From Cognataquiflexum nitidum (GTDB lineage: Bacteria > Bacteroidota > Bacteroidia > Cytophagales > Cyclobacteriaceae): a stretch of DNA of 64,000 bases. The stretch covers positions 62,001 to 126,000 of the forward strand of contig NZ_JAKZAM010000006.1 of the NCBI RefSeq assembly GCF_022538055.1, given 5' to 3'. A program made the translations under genes and the position numbers. The notes beneath the pieces were generated by a model, which was not told where the DNA came from, made no database searches, and saw only the letters and a program-made list of their open reading frames with translations. Positions 51,902 to 60,814 of the stretch are shown here, piece by piece (position 1 is the first letter of the stretch; each line of letters opens with the position of its first letter).

Positions 51902-53221
51902 ATGAAATTCTACAGCACCAACAACCCCCGCCATATAGTCAGCCTCAAAGATGCCGTGGTCAAAGGACTTGCTCCGGATCAGGGATTGTATATGCCTACG
52001 GAAATTCCGGTTTTGTCAAAGGCTTTTTTTGAGAACTTGCCGAATATGTCTTTCCGGGAAATTGGTTATGAAGTGATCGGAGCGCTTTTCAGTGGTGATT
52101 TGACCAAGGATCAGATCAAAGAATTGGTGGACCATACCTTGGCTTTTGATGCGCCATTGGTAAAAGTGGAAGAGGATGTCTATGCCTTGGAACTGTTTCA
52201 CGGCCCTACATTAGCATTCAAGGATTTTGGGGCGAGGTTTTGCTCCAAGTTGATGGCAATCCTGATGGAAGGGGAAGAAAGGAAAATCCGGGTTTTGGTG
52301 GCGACATCCGGTGATACGGGAAGTGCTGTTGCCAATGGGTTTTTTAAAGTAGAAGGAGTCGAGGTCATTGTCCTGTATCCAAAGGGGAAAGTGAGCAAAT
52401 TGCAGGAAATGCAGTTTACCACTTTGGGAGAAAACGTGACCGCCCTTGAGGTGGATGGTGTGTTTGATGATTGTCAGACTTTGGTGAAGCAGGCTTTCTC
52501 CGATGCCGAACTCAACCAAAAAATGCTCCTGACTTCCGCCAATTCGATCAATGTGGCAAGGTGGATTCCACAATGTCTGTATTATTTCTATGCCTTTTCC
52601 CGACTTCCAAAGAGTAATAAAAAATTGGCGATCTCCGTTCCAAGTGGGAATTTTGGAAATCTCGGAGCAGGGATTTTGGCTGAGAGAATGGGTTTGCCGA
52701 TAGACACTTTTATCGCTTCCACCAATGTGAACCGGGTTGTACCGGATTTTTTGGAGGGAAATCCTTTTCAATCCAAGCCTTCCGTGGCCACCATCAGCAA
52801 CAGCATGGATGTGGGTAATCCGAGCAACTTTTCTAGGCTTTTGGCGCTGTATGGCAATGATGAAAAACTGTTCCGCAGTAAAGTAAAAGGTTTCTATTTT
52901 GACAATCAGGATACCCAGAGAGCCATGGTCCAAATCAAAGAAGAAACGGGATATATCATGGATCCACACGGTGCTGTGGGGTATTTGGGTTTGAGGAATT
53001 ACATGAAAATGAATCCCGGTGAATATGTCGGGGTTTTCCTGGAAACCGCCCATCCAGCTAAATTCAAATCCGTCGTGGACGATACCTTGGGCATTGATTT
53101 ACCTATCCCAGAAAGATTGATGGAATTTATGAAAGGTGAAAAACAAGTGATCCAGATGGGAAATAGTTTTGGGGAGTTTAAGAGTTGTTTAACCACAGAT
53201 TTCGCAGATGGACACAGATAA
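51902..53221 (+). CDS. thrC: Threonine synthase
   Basis: ThrC converts phosphohomoserine to threonine with PLP. The 439-residue protein has the Schiff-base lysine K107 in LAFKDFGARF and the phosphate-binding TSGDTGSAVANG and SVPSGNFGNLGAG. The last nine residues, TTDFADGHR, are unusual: they are encoded by an intergenic repeat (aaccacagatttcgcagatgg) that also occurs outside genes. The ancestral stop was probably earlier. It completes the thr operon, though separated from thrB by repeats. Confidence 0.95.
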   Translation: MKFYSTNNPRHIVSLKDAVVKGLAPDQGLYMPTEIPVLSKAFFENLPNMSFREIGYEVIGALFSGDLTKDQIKELVDHTLAFDAPLVKVEEDVYALELFHGPTLAFKDFGARFCSKLMAILMEGEERKIRVLVATSGDTGSAVANGFFKVEGVEVIVLYPKGKVSKLQEMQFTTLGENVTALEVDGVFDDCQTLVKQAFSDAELNQKMLLTSANSINVARWIPQCLYYFYAFSRLPKSNKKLAISVPSGNFGNLGAGILAERMGLPIDTFIASTNVNRVVPDFLEGNPFQSKPSVATISNSMDVGNPSNFSRLLALYGNDEKLFRSKVKGFYFDNQDTQRAMVQIKEETGYIMDPHGAVGYLGLRNYMKMNPGEYVGVFLETAHPAKFKSVVDDTLGIDLPIPERLMEFMKGEKQVIQMGNSFGEFKSCLTTDFADGHR

Positions 53222-53223
53222 TT
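53188..53223. repeat. CGCAGAT-type dispersed repeat at the thrC 3' end
   Basis: ttaaccacagatttcgcagatggacacagat belongs to the same word family as segments at 32.99-33.42 kb and 60681-60713. Here it forms the end of the thrC coding region. Confidence 0.7.
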
Positions 53224-53569
53224 AAGTTTCTTGGCAAAATTGATTATCTCATTCACTTCCCCAACCTATGGGGCGAATGCTCCAAAAGGGATCAAATATG
53301 GGTAGTCCCGAGTAAGGCACGTAACACGGGGATAAAAGATTACCAAATCGCCCCCGGTTTTTGGCCGAAAAATGTAAAGAGAGAATTAAGGTTTCCGCCA
53401 AAAACAGGGAAGTTCAAAATCCCGCAGCCAAAGTGCGTACCCTCATTCACTCTGCTTCCATTCAACTAGTTACCATTGTATTAATTTTTTCTAACATTAG
53501 GTTAAAGATTTTTAATATTGATCTAAAGCATAAATCATTAAATTTGACTTTAGTTTATTATTTAGTCCT
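53222..53569. other. Gap between thrC and the TonB receptor
   Basis: These 348 bases contain a long plus-strand frame (to 53469) that is not convincing as a gene: no normal start, and a high share of Pro and Lys. No riboswitch was recognised. The last 60 bases carry the promoter of the TonB receptor. Confidence 0.4.
53518..53546 (+). promoter_or_regulatory. Predicted promoter of the TonB receptor gene
   Basis: TTG at 53518-53520, 18 bases, then TAAATTTG at 53539-53546. Both elements match the Bacteroidota consensus and spacing. The ATG follows 24 bases later. Confidence 0.55.
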
Positions 53570-55942
53570 ATGAAAGGTATCTTGTTTTACTGTTTGATTT
53601 CTTTGCTTACTTTTAAAGCTCACTCCCAAAAAATAACCGTCAGCGGAACTGTCAAGGACGCAGGCAATGGGGAGACACTTATTGGCGTCAATGTTTTTGA
53701 CAAAAAAAACCAAAAAGGAGCAGTCACCAACAATTACGGGTTTTTCAGCTATTCACTTTTTGAAAAAGAAGTTGTCCTGGTATTCAGCTATGTGGGCTAT
53801 GAACCGTTATTGCTTTCTTTAACCCTAGAAAAAGACACTTTAATTAATGTAGAACTTCAGCCAGCGGCTTTTCTAAATGAAGTAGTCATTGAAGGTCAAA
53901 AGGATGATCCTATTCAAGAAAGTACTCAAATGGGTACAATTAATGTCCCACTTAGAGATATCAAAAATCTTCCTGCACTGATGGGAGAAGTGGATATCTT
54001 CAAAGTACTCCAATTGTTGCCGGGGGTTCAGTCCGGTTCTGAGGGTGCTTCGGGGCTTTATGTAAGAGGAGGAAGCCCTGACCAGAATCTTGTTTTGTTG
54101 GATGGTGTACCGGTTTATAATGCGACCCATTTATTTGGTTTTTTCTCCGTTTTCAATGCCGATGCCATCAATAATGTTGAATTGATCAAAGGAGGATTTC
54201 CTGCGAGGTACGGCGGGAGGCTTTCATCTGTAATAGATATTTCCATGAAAGAAGGGAATATGAAAGAGTTTCAGGGTGAAGGTAGCATAGGTCTGATCGC
54301 CTCCAAACTCACTTTGGAGGGCCCAATTGTAAAAGATAAAACTTCTTTTTTATTGTCAGCCAGACGGACATACCTAGACTTGATCGCAAGGCCTATCATC
54401 AGGAGATCTACGGGAGGACAGGAAGATGTAGGGTATTATTTTTATGATGTCAATGCCAAAGTCAATCATATCTTCAATCCTAAGAATAGACTTTATGTCA
54501 GTTATTATGGTGGTGATGATGTGGCCTATTCTACCTATAAATCCACCTATGATAGATGGGATAATGAAGGCACCGTGCAAAGCCGGGAGGAAGCAGGACT
54601 AGGATGGGGAAATAACATTGCTGCCATTCGCTGGAATCATATTTTTAACCAAAGACTTTTTGCCAATTTCACAGGGACATTTACCAAGTATAGGTTTAGG
54701 CTTTTTGCCGAAAACGAAGATATTTTTACCGATAACCAGGAAGGAAATACCACTAGAGAATTTTTTTCGGCAGATTATTTTTCAGGAATAAGGGATTTTG
54801 CCATAAAGGCAGATTTTGATTTTATCCCCAATCCACAGCATTATTTCAGGTGGGGTGGGATGTTGATTGACCATAGGTTTAGTCCGGGAGTTTTTGTTGC
54901 CAAAGAAAATCAGAGTCCCGAAACAAGAGAAGGTGCCACCCCATCAGATTCACGTGAATTTTCAATGTATATCGAGGATGATTTTAATGTAGGGGATAAG
55001 TGGAAATTTAACATTGGGGCACATTTTTCAGGTTTCATGGCTGATACCCAAACCTACACCTCCTTCCAGCCCAGAGTTGCGATGCGGTACCTTTTGGACC
55101 AAAGTTCCTCTCTAAAACTTTCATATGTTCAAATGGCCCAATTTGTCCATCTTCTTACAAATGCCGGATTGGGCCTCCCTACGGATCTTTGGGTACCGTC
55201 CACAGATAAAATCGGTCCTCAGGAAAGTTGGCAAGTAGCAGCAGGCTATTTTAAAAATCTGGGATATGGATTGGAGTTTTCGGCAGAAGCTTATTACAAA
55301 AATATGGAAGGGGTCATCGAATACGAGGACGGGGCCTCATTTCTCAACACTTCAGAAGATTGGCAGGAAAAAGTAACTGCCGGAGAGGGAAGAAGTTATG
55401 GGCTTGAATTGCTTTTGCATAAGAAAACTGGAAGAACTACAGGATGGATTGGCTATACGCTAAGCAAAACCGAAAGGAGATTTGATGAGATCAATTTTGG
55501 AGAATGGTTTCCATTCCGATATGACCGAAGGCATGATATCAGTGTGACAGCTGTTCATAAATTGACTGAGAAGATCGACCTTTCGGGGACTTGGGTTTTC
55601 GGTAGTGGAAGTTTTATCACGGTTCCGTCTCAGCGTTACCAGCATTCTTTTACCGTAATCAATGACACCAATACCCGGTATGGAGGTTTGTATTTAGATC
55701 ATTTTGAATCAAGAAATAATTTCCAGATGAGAAATTACCACAGAATGGATGTGGGGATCAATTTTAACAAACCGAAGAAGTGGGGTGAGCGAACTTGGAA
55801 CATATCTATTTATAATGTGTACAGCAGGCTAAATCCATTTTACATGGACATCAGCTATAATTATGAACAGCAGCGCAATCAGCTGAGGCAATTCAGTCTT
55901 TTCCCAATAGTCCCTTCGGTTTCATACAGATTTACCTTTTAA
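53570..55942 (+). CDS. TonB-dependent receptor with carboxypeptidase-like domain
   Basis: This 790-residue outer-membrane receptor has a signal peptide (ends FKAHSQ), then a carboxypeptidase regulatory-like domain (GTVKDAGNGETLIGVNVF ... YVGYEPL), a plug (GLYVRGGSPDQNLVLLDGVP) and a barrel ending in the aromatic terminus SVSYRFTF. Unlike SusC, it lacks a SusD partner; instead a DUF4249 lipoprotein follows two bases later, a common pairing in Cytophagales. The substrate is unknown. Confidence 0.93.
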   Translation: MKGILFYCLISLLTFKAHSQKITVSGTVKDAGNGETLIGVNVFDKKNQKGAVTNNYGFFSYSLFEKEVVLVFSYVGYEPLLLSLTLEKDTLINVELQPAAFLNEVVIEGQKDDPIQESTQMGTINVPLRDIKNLPALMGEVDIFKVLQLLPGVQSGSEGASGLYVRGGSPDQNLVLLDGVPVYNATHLFGFFSVFNADAINNVELIKGGFPARYGGRLSSVIDISMKEGNMKEFQGEGSIGLIASKLTLEGPIVKDKTSFLLSARRTYLDLIARPIIRRSTGGQEDVGYYFYDVNAKVNHIFNPKNRLYVSYYGGDDVAYSTYKSTYDRWDNEGTVQSREEAGLGWGNNIAAIRWNHIFNQRLFANFTGTFTKYRFRLFAENEDIFTDNQEGNTTREFFSADYFSGIRDFAIKADFDFIPNPQHYFRWGGMLIDHRFSPGVFVAKENQSPETREGATPSDSREFSMYIEDDFNVGDKWKFNIGAHFSGFMADTQTYTSFQPRVAMRYLLDQSSSLKLSYVQMAQFVHLLTNAGLGLPTDLWVPSTDKIGPQESWQVAAGYFKNLGYGLEFSAEAYYKNMEGVIEYEDGASFLNTSEDWQEKVTAGEGRSYGLELLLHKKTGRTTGWIGYTLSKTERRFDEINFGEWFPFRYDRRHDISVTAVHKLTEKIDLSGTWVFGSGSFITVPSQRYQHSFTVINDTNTRYGGLYLDHFESRNNFQMRNYHRMDVGINFNKPKKWGERTWNISIYNVYSRLNPFYMDISYNYEQQRNQLRQFSLFPIVPSVSYRFTF

Positions 55943-55944
55943 TT

Positions 55945-56874
55945 ATGAAGATCAAAAACAATATATTAATTCTTTTCTTTTCAATAGCCTTGGCTTCCTG
56001 TGAGCAGTTTATTGAAGTGGAACTACCGGACCAAGAACCAAGGATGGTATTGAATGCCCTCCTAGAACCTACAGATACATTGAAAGTATTTTTGACCAAA
56101 AGTAAGGGTGTATTGGAAGGAAATAATTTCAATGACGAATTTGACTTAGTGGTGGGTGCAAATGTCTATCTCAAAGACCCGGAAGGAAAAGTATTTCCAT
56201 TGGGATATATAGACAGAAGTAGGCCATTCGAAAAAAATGCATTTTATTTTCTCGCTGCTCTTGAATTAATTGAAGGTAAATCTTATGAGATTGTAGCAGA
56301 AAAAGCAGGATTCCCCACAATCAGTAGTATTCAGGAAGTTCCAAAAAAGACGAATATCAAATCTATTGACATTGTCAATTTAGGTCCAATTGATAATTTT
56401 GAAGGAAATGATGGGATTGAGATAACCATTAAGTTTGACGATCCGATAGGAAAGAATTTTTATGAAATATCCGGTCAAATCTTTGGTAGTAGAATTCAAG
56501 TAATTGACGGTGACACTACGTTTTTTAGTTATAGTGCTGATTTAAGTCCTAGGCCGGTCAATCCCATTTATCAAAAAGATTATTTGATGAGAAACGTGCT
56601 CTTGTTTAATGATGTCATACTCAATGGGTCAGAATCTGAAATTGTTTTCCGGACAAGCATAGCAAGGGATGTAGATTTAGAAGTTACCATCAATTTTTCC
56701 CACGTGACGGAAGCATATTACTTGTTTTATAATACTGCTGACTTGCAACAATACAACCGTGGAGATATCCTTTCCCAGCCTGTGCTTGTATACAATAACA
56801 TTTCCAATGGACTTGGAATTTTCAAATCCCGAAATACTGAAAAAAGGGTGATTGAAATGAGGATAGAGGAATGA
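55945..56874 (+). CDS. DUF4249 domain lipoprotein
   Basis: The 309-residue product has a lipobox (IALASC at residue 19), then IEVELPDQEPRMVLNALLEP, the DUF4249 start. The rest is beta-rich. DUF4249 proteins are found with TonB receptors in Bacteroidota and are thought to be surface-exposed partners, analogous to SusD but not related in sequence. It is translated directly after the receptor; operon likely. Confidence 0.9.
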   Translation: MKIKNNILILFFSIALASCEQFIEVELPDQEPRMVLNALLEPTDTLKVFLTKSKGVLEGNNFNDEFDLVVGANVYLKDPEGKVFPLGYIDRSRPFEKNAFYFLAALELIEGKSYEIVAEKAGFPTISSIQEVPKKTNIKSIDIVNLGPIDNFEGNDGIEITIKFDDPIGKNFYEISGQIFGSRIQVIDGDTTFFSYSADLSPRPVNPIYQKDYLMRNVLLFNDVILNGSESEIVFRTSIARDVDLEVTINFSHVTEAYYLFYNTADLQQYNRGDILSQPVLVYNNISNGLGIFKSRNTEKRVIEMRIEE

Positions 56875-57021
56875 CTTTTTGGTATAATCGATTCTGTATT
56901 CATTTCCGCAACAGATAGAGGTTTTATCTGATGTGGTAACATAGCGTATAAATTTTACCAAGCGATTGTTTCTGCTGACTTTGAAAAGTTGAGCACATTC
57001 GCTCTGAAGTTCCAAAAATAT

Positions 57022-57047
57022 AAAAAGCCAACATTGCTGTCGGCTTT
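57022..57047 (-). terminator. Terminator downstream of the HisA-like gene
   Basis: On the minus strand aaagccgaca-gcaa-tgttggcttt is followed by a T run; one mismatch in the arms. It ends the gene at 57070-57813. Confidence 0.7.
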
Positions 57048-57069
57048 GATAGGTATTCACAAAAATTTT

Positions 57070-57813
57070 TTAGCCATTTTCAGCCATAAACTTGTCCAAG
57101 TCCTTAAGGGTAATCAGACCTTCATAATATGCTCTTCCAAAAACCACGGCTGTAACACCCAATTCCTTTAATCTTTTGAAGTCATCAATATTTCTGACAC
57201 CACCGCTGGCTGCTAGGTGTATTTTTGGATATTTTTCCACAATTTTCTCGTAAAGCGAGAAATTCGGACCTTCCAAAACACCATCTCTAGTTACATCAGA
57301 TACTTTGAGGTACTTCAGGCCGCGCTCATAGAAATTTTCAATATGGTCAAAAAGGTCAATTTCAGTTTTCTTCAACCATCCCCTTGTTTTGATTTTCATA
57401 TGTTCAGGATTGGTGTCGGCTGCCAAAATGATTTTTTCCCGACCATAGGTAACAAGCCACTGCGCAAATCTATCAGGATACGATGCTGCAACAGATGCTG
57501 CAGTGATGGTTTTTGCCCCATATTCAAAGCATTTCAACAAATCTCCATCAGTAGAAATCCCACCTGTAAAATCCACAATCAGGTTAGTATAGCCCGCAAT
57601 AGCCTCAAGGATATGGTAGTTTTTTGGTTCACCCCTACGCGCACCATCCAAATCCACCAAGTGTATCCACTTGATGCCATGGTCCTCAAAGGCCTGGGCA
57701 ATTTCCAAGGGATTGCGTGAAATCACCTCCTCTGTGGCAAAATCCCCTCTTTTGAGGCGGACACATTTGCCATTGATGATCCAAATTGACGGGATGATAT
57801 CAAAATCAGTCAT
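57070..57813 (-). CDS. HisA-like TIM-barrel protein, catalytic Asp replaced
   Basis: The 247-residue protein is clearly of the HisA/HisF family: HLVDLDGA, DFTGGIST, KTRGW, VTRDGVLEGPN, ASGGV and FGRAYYEG are all present. HisA normally begins with IPAIDLIDGKCVRL, where the first Asp is the catalytic base. Here the segment reads IPSIWIINGKCVRL, with W11 in place of that Asp and N14 for the second. The barrel is otherwise intact and the gene is not near other his genes. It is either a paralog with a new function or a catalytically altered isomerase. Confidence 0.85.
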   Translation of the reverse strand: MTDFDIIPSIWIINGKCVRLKRGDFATEEVISRNPLEIAQAFEDHGIKWIHLVDLDGARRGEPKNYHILEAIAGYTNLIVDFTGGISTDGDLLKCFEYGAKTITAASVAASYPDRFAQWLVTYGREKIILAADTNPEHMKIKTRGWLKKTEIDLFDHIENFYERGLKYLKVSDVTRDGVLEGPNFSLYEKIVEKYPKIHLAASGGVRNIDDFKRLKELGVTAVVFGRAYYEGLITLKDLDKFMAENG

Positions 57814-57983
57814 AGCTTCAATAGGTTGGGGTTGGGAAATGGTTTAAAAACCCTGCTAAGCAAAATACAAAATATATACCTAATCAGAATTTTAAAGATA
57901 ATACAAGATAGCAGAATTTGACAACAGGCCCTTTAAAGTTTACCTATTTTTAGAACAATGAGTCTGATTGGATTGGGGGCCTG

Positions 57984-59018
57984 TTAATAAATTAGCCTTG
58001 CTATCACTCCATTGGCACCTGAAGCCCAAATCGAGGTTGTAGTATGGTCCACTTTTACCGAATGGAACCCATCCTCTGAAAACCTTTCCCAATCATCTCC
58101 TCTATTAGTTGAAAAATCTGAGCCATTTGGTCCGACCGTAACCAACCAACCAAATCTTGAAAAAAACTCAACTCCAGATCTGTAACCACTCGGCCGGATT
58201 CCAGGAGTAAGGCGCCATGTTTTTCCTTTGTCTAAGGAAACAATGCTGTTGTTTATACTTGAATCTGCCTTGGAAAAATCTCCACCAACTGCCACTATAC
58301 CCTCTGCATCAATTCTCACCATTGAAAAAATCCCTTGGGTATCCTCGTCTTGCAAAATGGGTGTGCTGTATTTTTCCCAATGAAATCCATTGTCAGCTGA
58401 ATGGTAGATTTTGCTGTCCTTACCTGCACTTGCAAACCAGATATTGTCTTCGTCTGCCAAAATCCCTGACCCACTTGCGGCAAAAGATCCACCACCGGCA
58501 GGACCGGCAGGACTCAATTCCAATTCGTGCCAAGTGTCTCCTAGATCTTTTGTTTCTAATACCATCCACTTTTCATCCACGACATCTCCGATGGTATATC
58601 CGGTATTTTTAAAAAAAGCCATACCGTCAAAAAATGCCTGTACTGGACCTTGATACTTCTTTATCCAAGTTTTGCCTCCATCGACAGTTTTGTAAATGAC
58701 TGCAGGCTGACCCGAGGCCATGGCTATGGCAGTATTGGCATCAATGCCTTCAATGTCTCTGAAATCAACCGAATCCAACCCATCTATAATTCCGGATTCC
58801 CATGTTTCTCCACCATCAAGGGTTTTCAGCCATGTTCCTCCCGAACCACTTGCCCATACGATCTGCTCTGTAATAGGAGATAGGCCTCGCAATGATGCTC
58901 TTGTCGGGGTTTCCATCTTTTTCCAACCGATGGGTTTTTCGGGGATTACTGCTTTTTTAGATTTGCCACAGCTCCCAAGCACTAAAAGGAATATGAAAAG
59001 GGAAACGTACTTATTCAT
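57984..59018 (-). CDS. YCF48-like beta-propeller lipoprotein
   Basis: The 344-residue product starts MNKYVSLFIFLLVLGSCGKS with a lipobox (VLGSC). It contains repeated BNR/YCF48-type motifs: TWLKTLDGGETWESG, VIYKTVDGGKTWIKK, KIYHSADNGFHWEKYS, SLDKGKTWRL and FSTNRGDDWERF. YCF48 proteins assist photosystem II assembly in phototrophs, but such propellers occur widely in non-phototrophic Bacteroidota as surface or periplasmic proteins. An 11-codon longer start is possible; the shorter one puts the lipoprotein signal at the terminus. Role unknown. Confidence 0.88.
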   Translation of the reverse strand: MNKYVSLFIFLLVLGSCGKSKKAVIPEKPIGWKKMETPTRASLRGLSPITEQIVWASGSGGTWLKTLDGGETWESGIIDGLDSVDFRDIEGIDANTAIAMASGQPAVIYKTVDGGKTWIKKYQGPVQAFFDGMAFFKNTGYTIGDVVDEKWMVLETKDLGDTWHELELSPAGPAGGGSFAASGSGILADEDNIWFASAGKDSKIYHSADNGFHWEKYSTPILQDEDTQGIFSMVRIDAEGIVAVGGDFSKADSSINNSIVSLDKGKTWRLTPGIRPSGYRSGVEFFSRFGWLVTVGPNGSDFSTNRGDDWERFSEDGFHSVKVDHTTTSIWASGANGVIARLIY

Positions 59019-59101
59019 AATAGTGAATATTATATTAGCCAAAAAGGACAAAGTTGAAGGTTTTCACAGATAATTACAACAGAATTTCTCTGCTTTTGAT
59101 T

Positions 59102-59548
59102 TCAATCCATTATTCCAATTCCTTTTGCCATCAAACCGGCAAGGAGAGGAATGACAAATAAAAGCAACAACTCCAAACGCACCATCCAAAAAATGATATT
59201 CGGTATCTTTTTGATTTCCTCTGAGTCACCATTTTTATTTTTGATAAAGAAAACCGTCGGGTAAATCGAGAGTATCCCAATGACAATGAACAGGGTAAGC
59301 TTGGTATGAAAAAGCGGATTATTACTGTAAAACTCGGTTGGTTTTCCATAAGCACCGAGCCAAAGCGTCAGGCCCACTGCCAACAAAACCAAAACTGCCA
59401 AGCCATAAATCCCGTCAATTTTTGCTAGTCTTCCGATTTCAAAACGAGTCATGGTTTTTTTAAGCAATAAATGCTCAGAAACAAGAGCACCTACTATCGT
59501 GAAAATACTGATAAAATGGACGTAACGCAGGAGGATTTCTATGCTCAT
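59102..59548 (-). CDS. DUF2214 family membrane protein
   Basis: The 148-residue protein starts MSIEILLRYVHFISIFTIV (ATG 59546-59548; a longer frame adds 14 weakly similar residues) and has four hydrophobic helices, with GLAVLVLLAVGLTLWLGAYGK in the second and KLTLFIVIGILSIYPT in the third. It is DUF2214, whose function is unknown. Conserved His (YVHF, FHTKL) may bind heme or metal in the membrane, which is only inference. Confidence 0.85.
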   Translation of the reverse strand: MSIEILLRYVHFISIFTIVGALVSEHLLLKKTMTRFEIGRLAKIDGIYGLAVLVLLAVGLTLWLGAYGKPTEFYSNNPLFHTKLTLFIVIGILSIYPTVFFIKNKNGDSEEIKKIPNIIFWMVRLELLLLFVIPLLAGLMAKGIGIMD

Positions 59549-59763
59549 ATACACTATAAATGTACCAAAATAATTCTTCTCAATCACCAATTGGGCTTGA
59601 ATGCAGACAATCTTAGCAGTGGTATTGTCATAAATTCAATAGATTGAAGAAAGGACCTGTCGTTTTTTAAGCTTTAGGCTTGATTTTACAAAATATTAAA
59701 ATATAAGTTTTAAATTGGGTCAATGAATTTTTTGAATAAGTGTGCTTTTTAGAATCTCGTGCA

Positions 59764-60576
59764 ATGGAAAAAAAAGAAGACCATACTTTTTACAAACAGC
59801 CATTTACAAATGAGGAATTAGAAAAGATTATAAAGGCATTGAAATCCTCCAAAAACAGAACCCTGATCTTTAATTTGGAGAGGAAAAAGTACTTTTTAAA
59901 AAGAAAGCGTCCAATTAGGTTCCCTTTTTGGGCAGGGTTGGTTAATGGATTCTTTGAAATTTTCAGGGTGGGATTTTTAAAAGTTTCCTTAAAATATGGA
60001 GGAAACTATTCCTTCCAAAATGAAATCAATTTATTGTCCCAATTGAACCAAAACCAAATCCCGACACCAAAACTCATGTATAATGATGATCATTTTTTGG
60101 TAATGGAAGCCCTAGAAGGTAAGTCTGTAGACGATCTTATGGCTGAGAATACTGAAAAATTACCACTGTGGTCGAAAGTTTTATCTGAGATTCAAAGTTT
60201 ACACCAAAAGGGCTTCTGCTTGTCCCAAGCGTTTTCCCGAAATATGGTGGCGACAAATGACGGGATCTTTTTTATCGATTTTGAAGAAAATCCATTGGAT
60301 CATATAGACCTGCATCAGGCGCAAGCAAGGGATTGGATCTTCTTTTTTTTGAGCACAATATGGCGCTTTGATCATTTTGACATACTGCTTCCTCTATGGA
60401 AAAAAACCATATCTGAAGAAGACAAGGCTGTTTTCTATTACTGTAAGTTGGTGGCCAAAAAATTCACTTGGCTCCGGTTTCTTCCAGGAAGTAGGAAGAT
60501 TTGGGGAAGAGATATTGTTCAATTACAAGCATTGGGAAGTTTTTTTTACCAATGGAATTCTTATGTTAAGGGTTGA
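59764..60576 (+). CDS. Kinase-fold protein (LPS-kinase/APH-like)
   Basis: The 270-residue protein has a truncated kinase fold. The N-lobe ends FQNEINLLSQLNQNQIPTPKL, with a LVMEALEGKSVDDL hinge region; the catalytic loop is SLHQKGFCLSQAFSRNMV and the Mg-binding segment is IFFIDFEENP, where DFE stands for DFG. This pattern fits the KdkA/lipopolysaccharide kinase and phosphotransferase groups. The start is ATG 59764 rather than GTG 59740. The hydrophobic basic patch (RFPFWAGLVNGFFEIF) suggests membrane association. Substrate unknown. Confidence 0.75.
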   Translation: MEKKEDHTFYKQPFTNEELEKIIKALKSSKNRTLIFNLERKKYFLKRKRPIRFPFWAGLVNGFFEIFRVGFLKVSLKYGGNYSFQNEINLLSQLNQNQIPTPKLMYNDDHFLVMEALEGKSVDDLMAENTEKLPLWSKVLSEIQSLHQKGFCLSQAFSRNMVATNDGIFFIDFEENPLDHIDLHQAQARDWIFFFLSTIWRFDHFDILLPLWKKTISEEDKAVFYYCKLVAKKFTWLRFLPGSRKIWGRDIVQLQALGSFFYQWNSYVKG

Positions 60577-60680
60577 TTTTACTGTTGGCTAAACCTTCTC
60601 CAAAAATCAGCGGTAAGGAGAAGTCATACAACATGAAGGATACAGAGGATGCAGATTACTATTAAATTATCCCAAAATAT

Positions 60681-60713
60681 TGCTCTGCGCAAATTTGTGC
60701 AATCTGTGGGAAT
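60681..60713. repeat. CTGCGCAAAT-type dispersed repeat
   Basis: gctctgcgcaaatttgtgc..tctgtgggaatcaatt resembles repeats at 33.0-33.4 kb and in the thrC tail. It is part of the 238-bp gap before the GMC gene. Confidence 0.55.
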
Positions 60714-60814
60714 CAATTATCCAAAATAGAGCCTTCCAAGTAAAATCCTGACAGCTGACTCCCTCTTTTCCATATAAATACCTATATTTTACCCTTCAAA
60801 ATAACCCTATTGTA

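Noticed and set aside
53185-53469. A 94-codon plus-strand frame overlapping the end of thrC
   Set aside because: It starts within a dispersed repeat, has no recognised similarity, and its composition looks like translated intergenic sequence.
53222-53569. Cobalamin or other riboswitch before the TonB receptor
   Set aside because: No conserved riboswitch box was found and a normal promoter sits 24 bases before the start codon.
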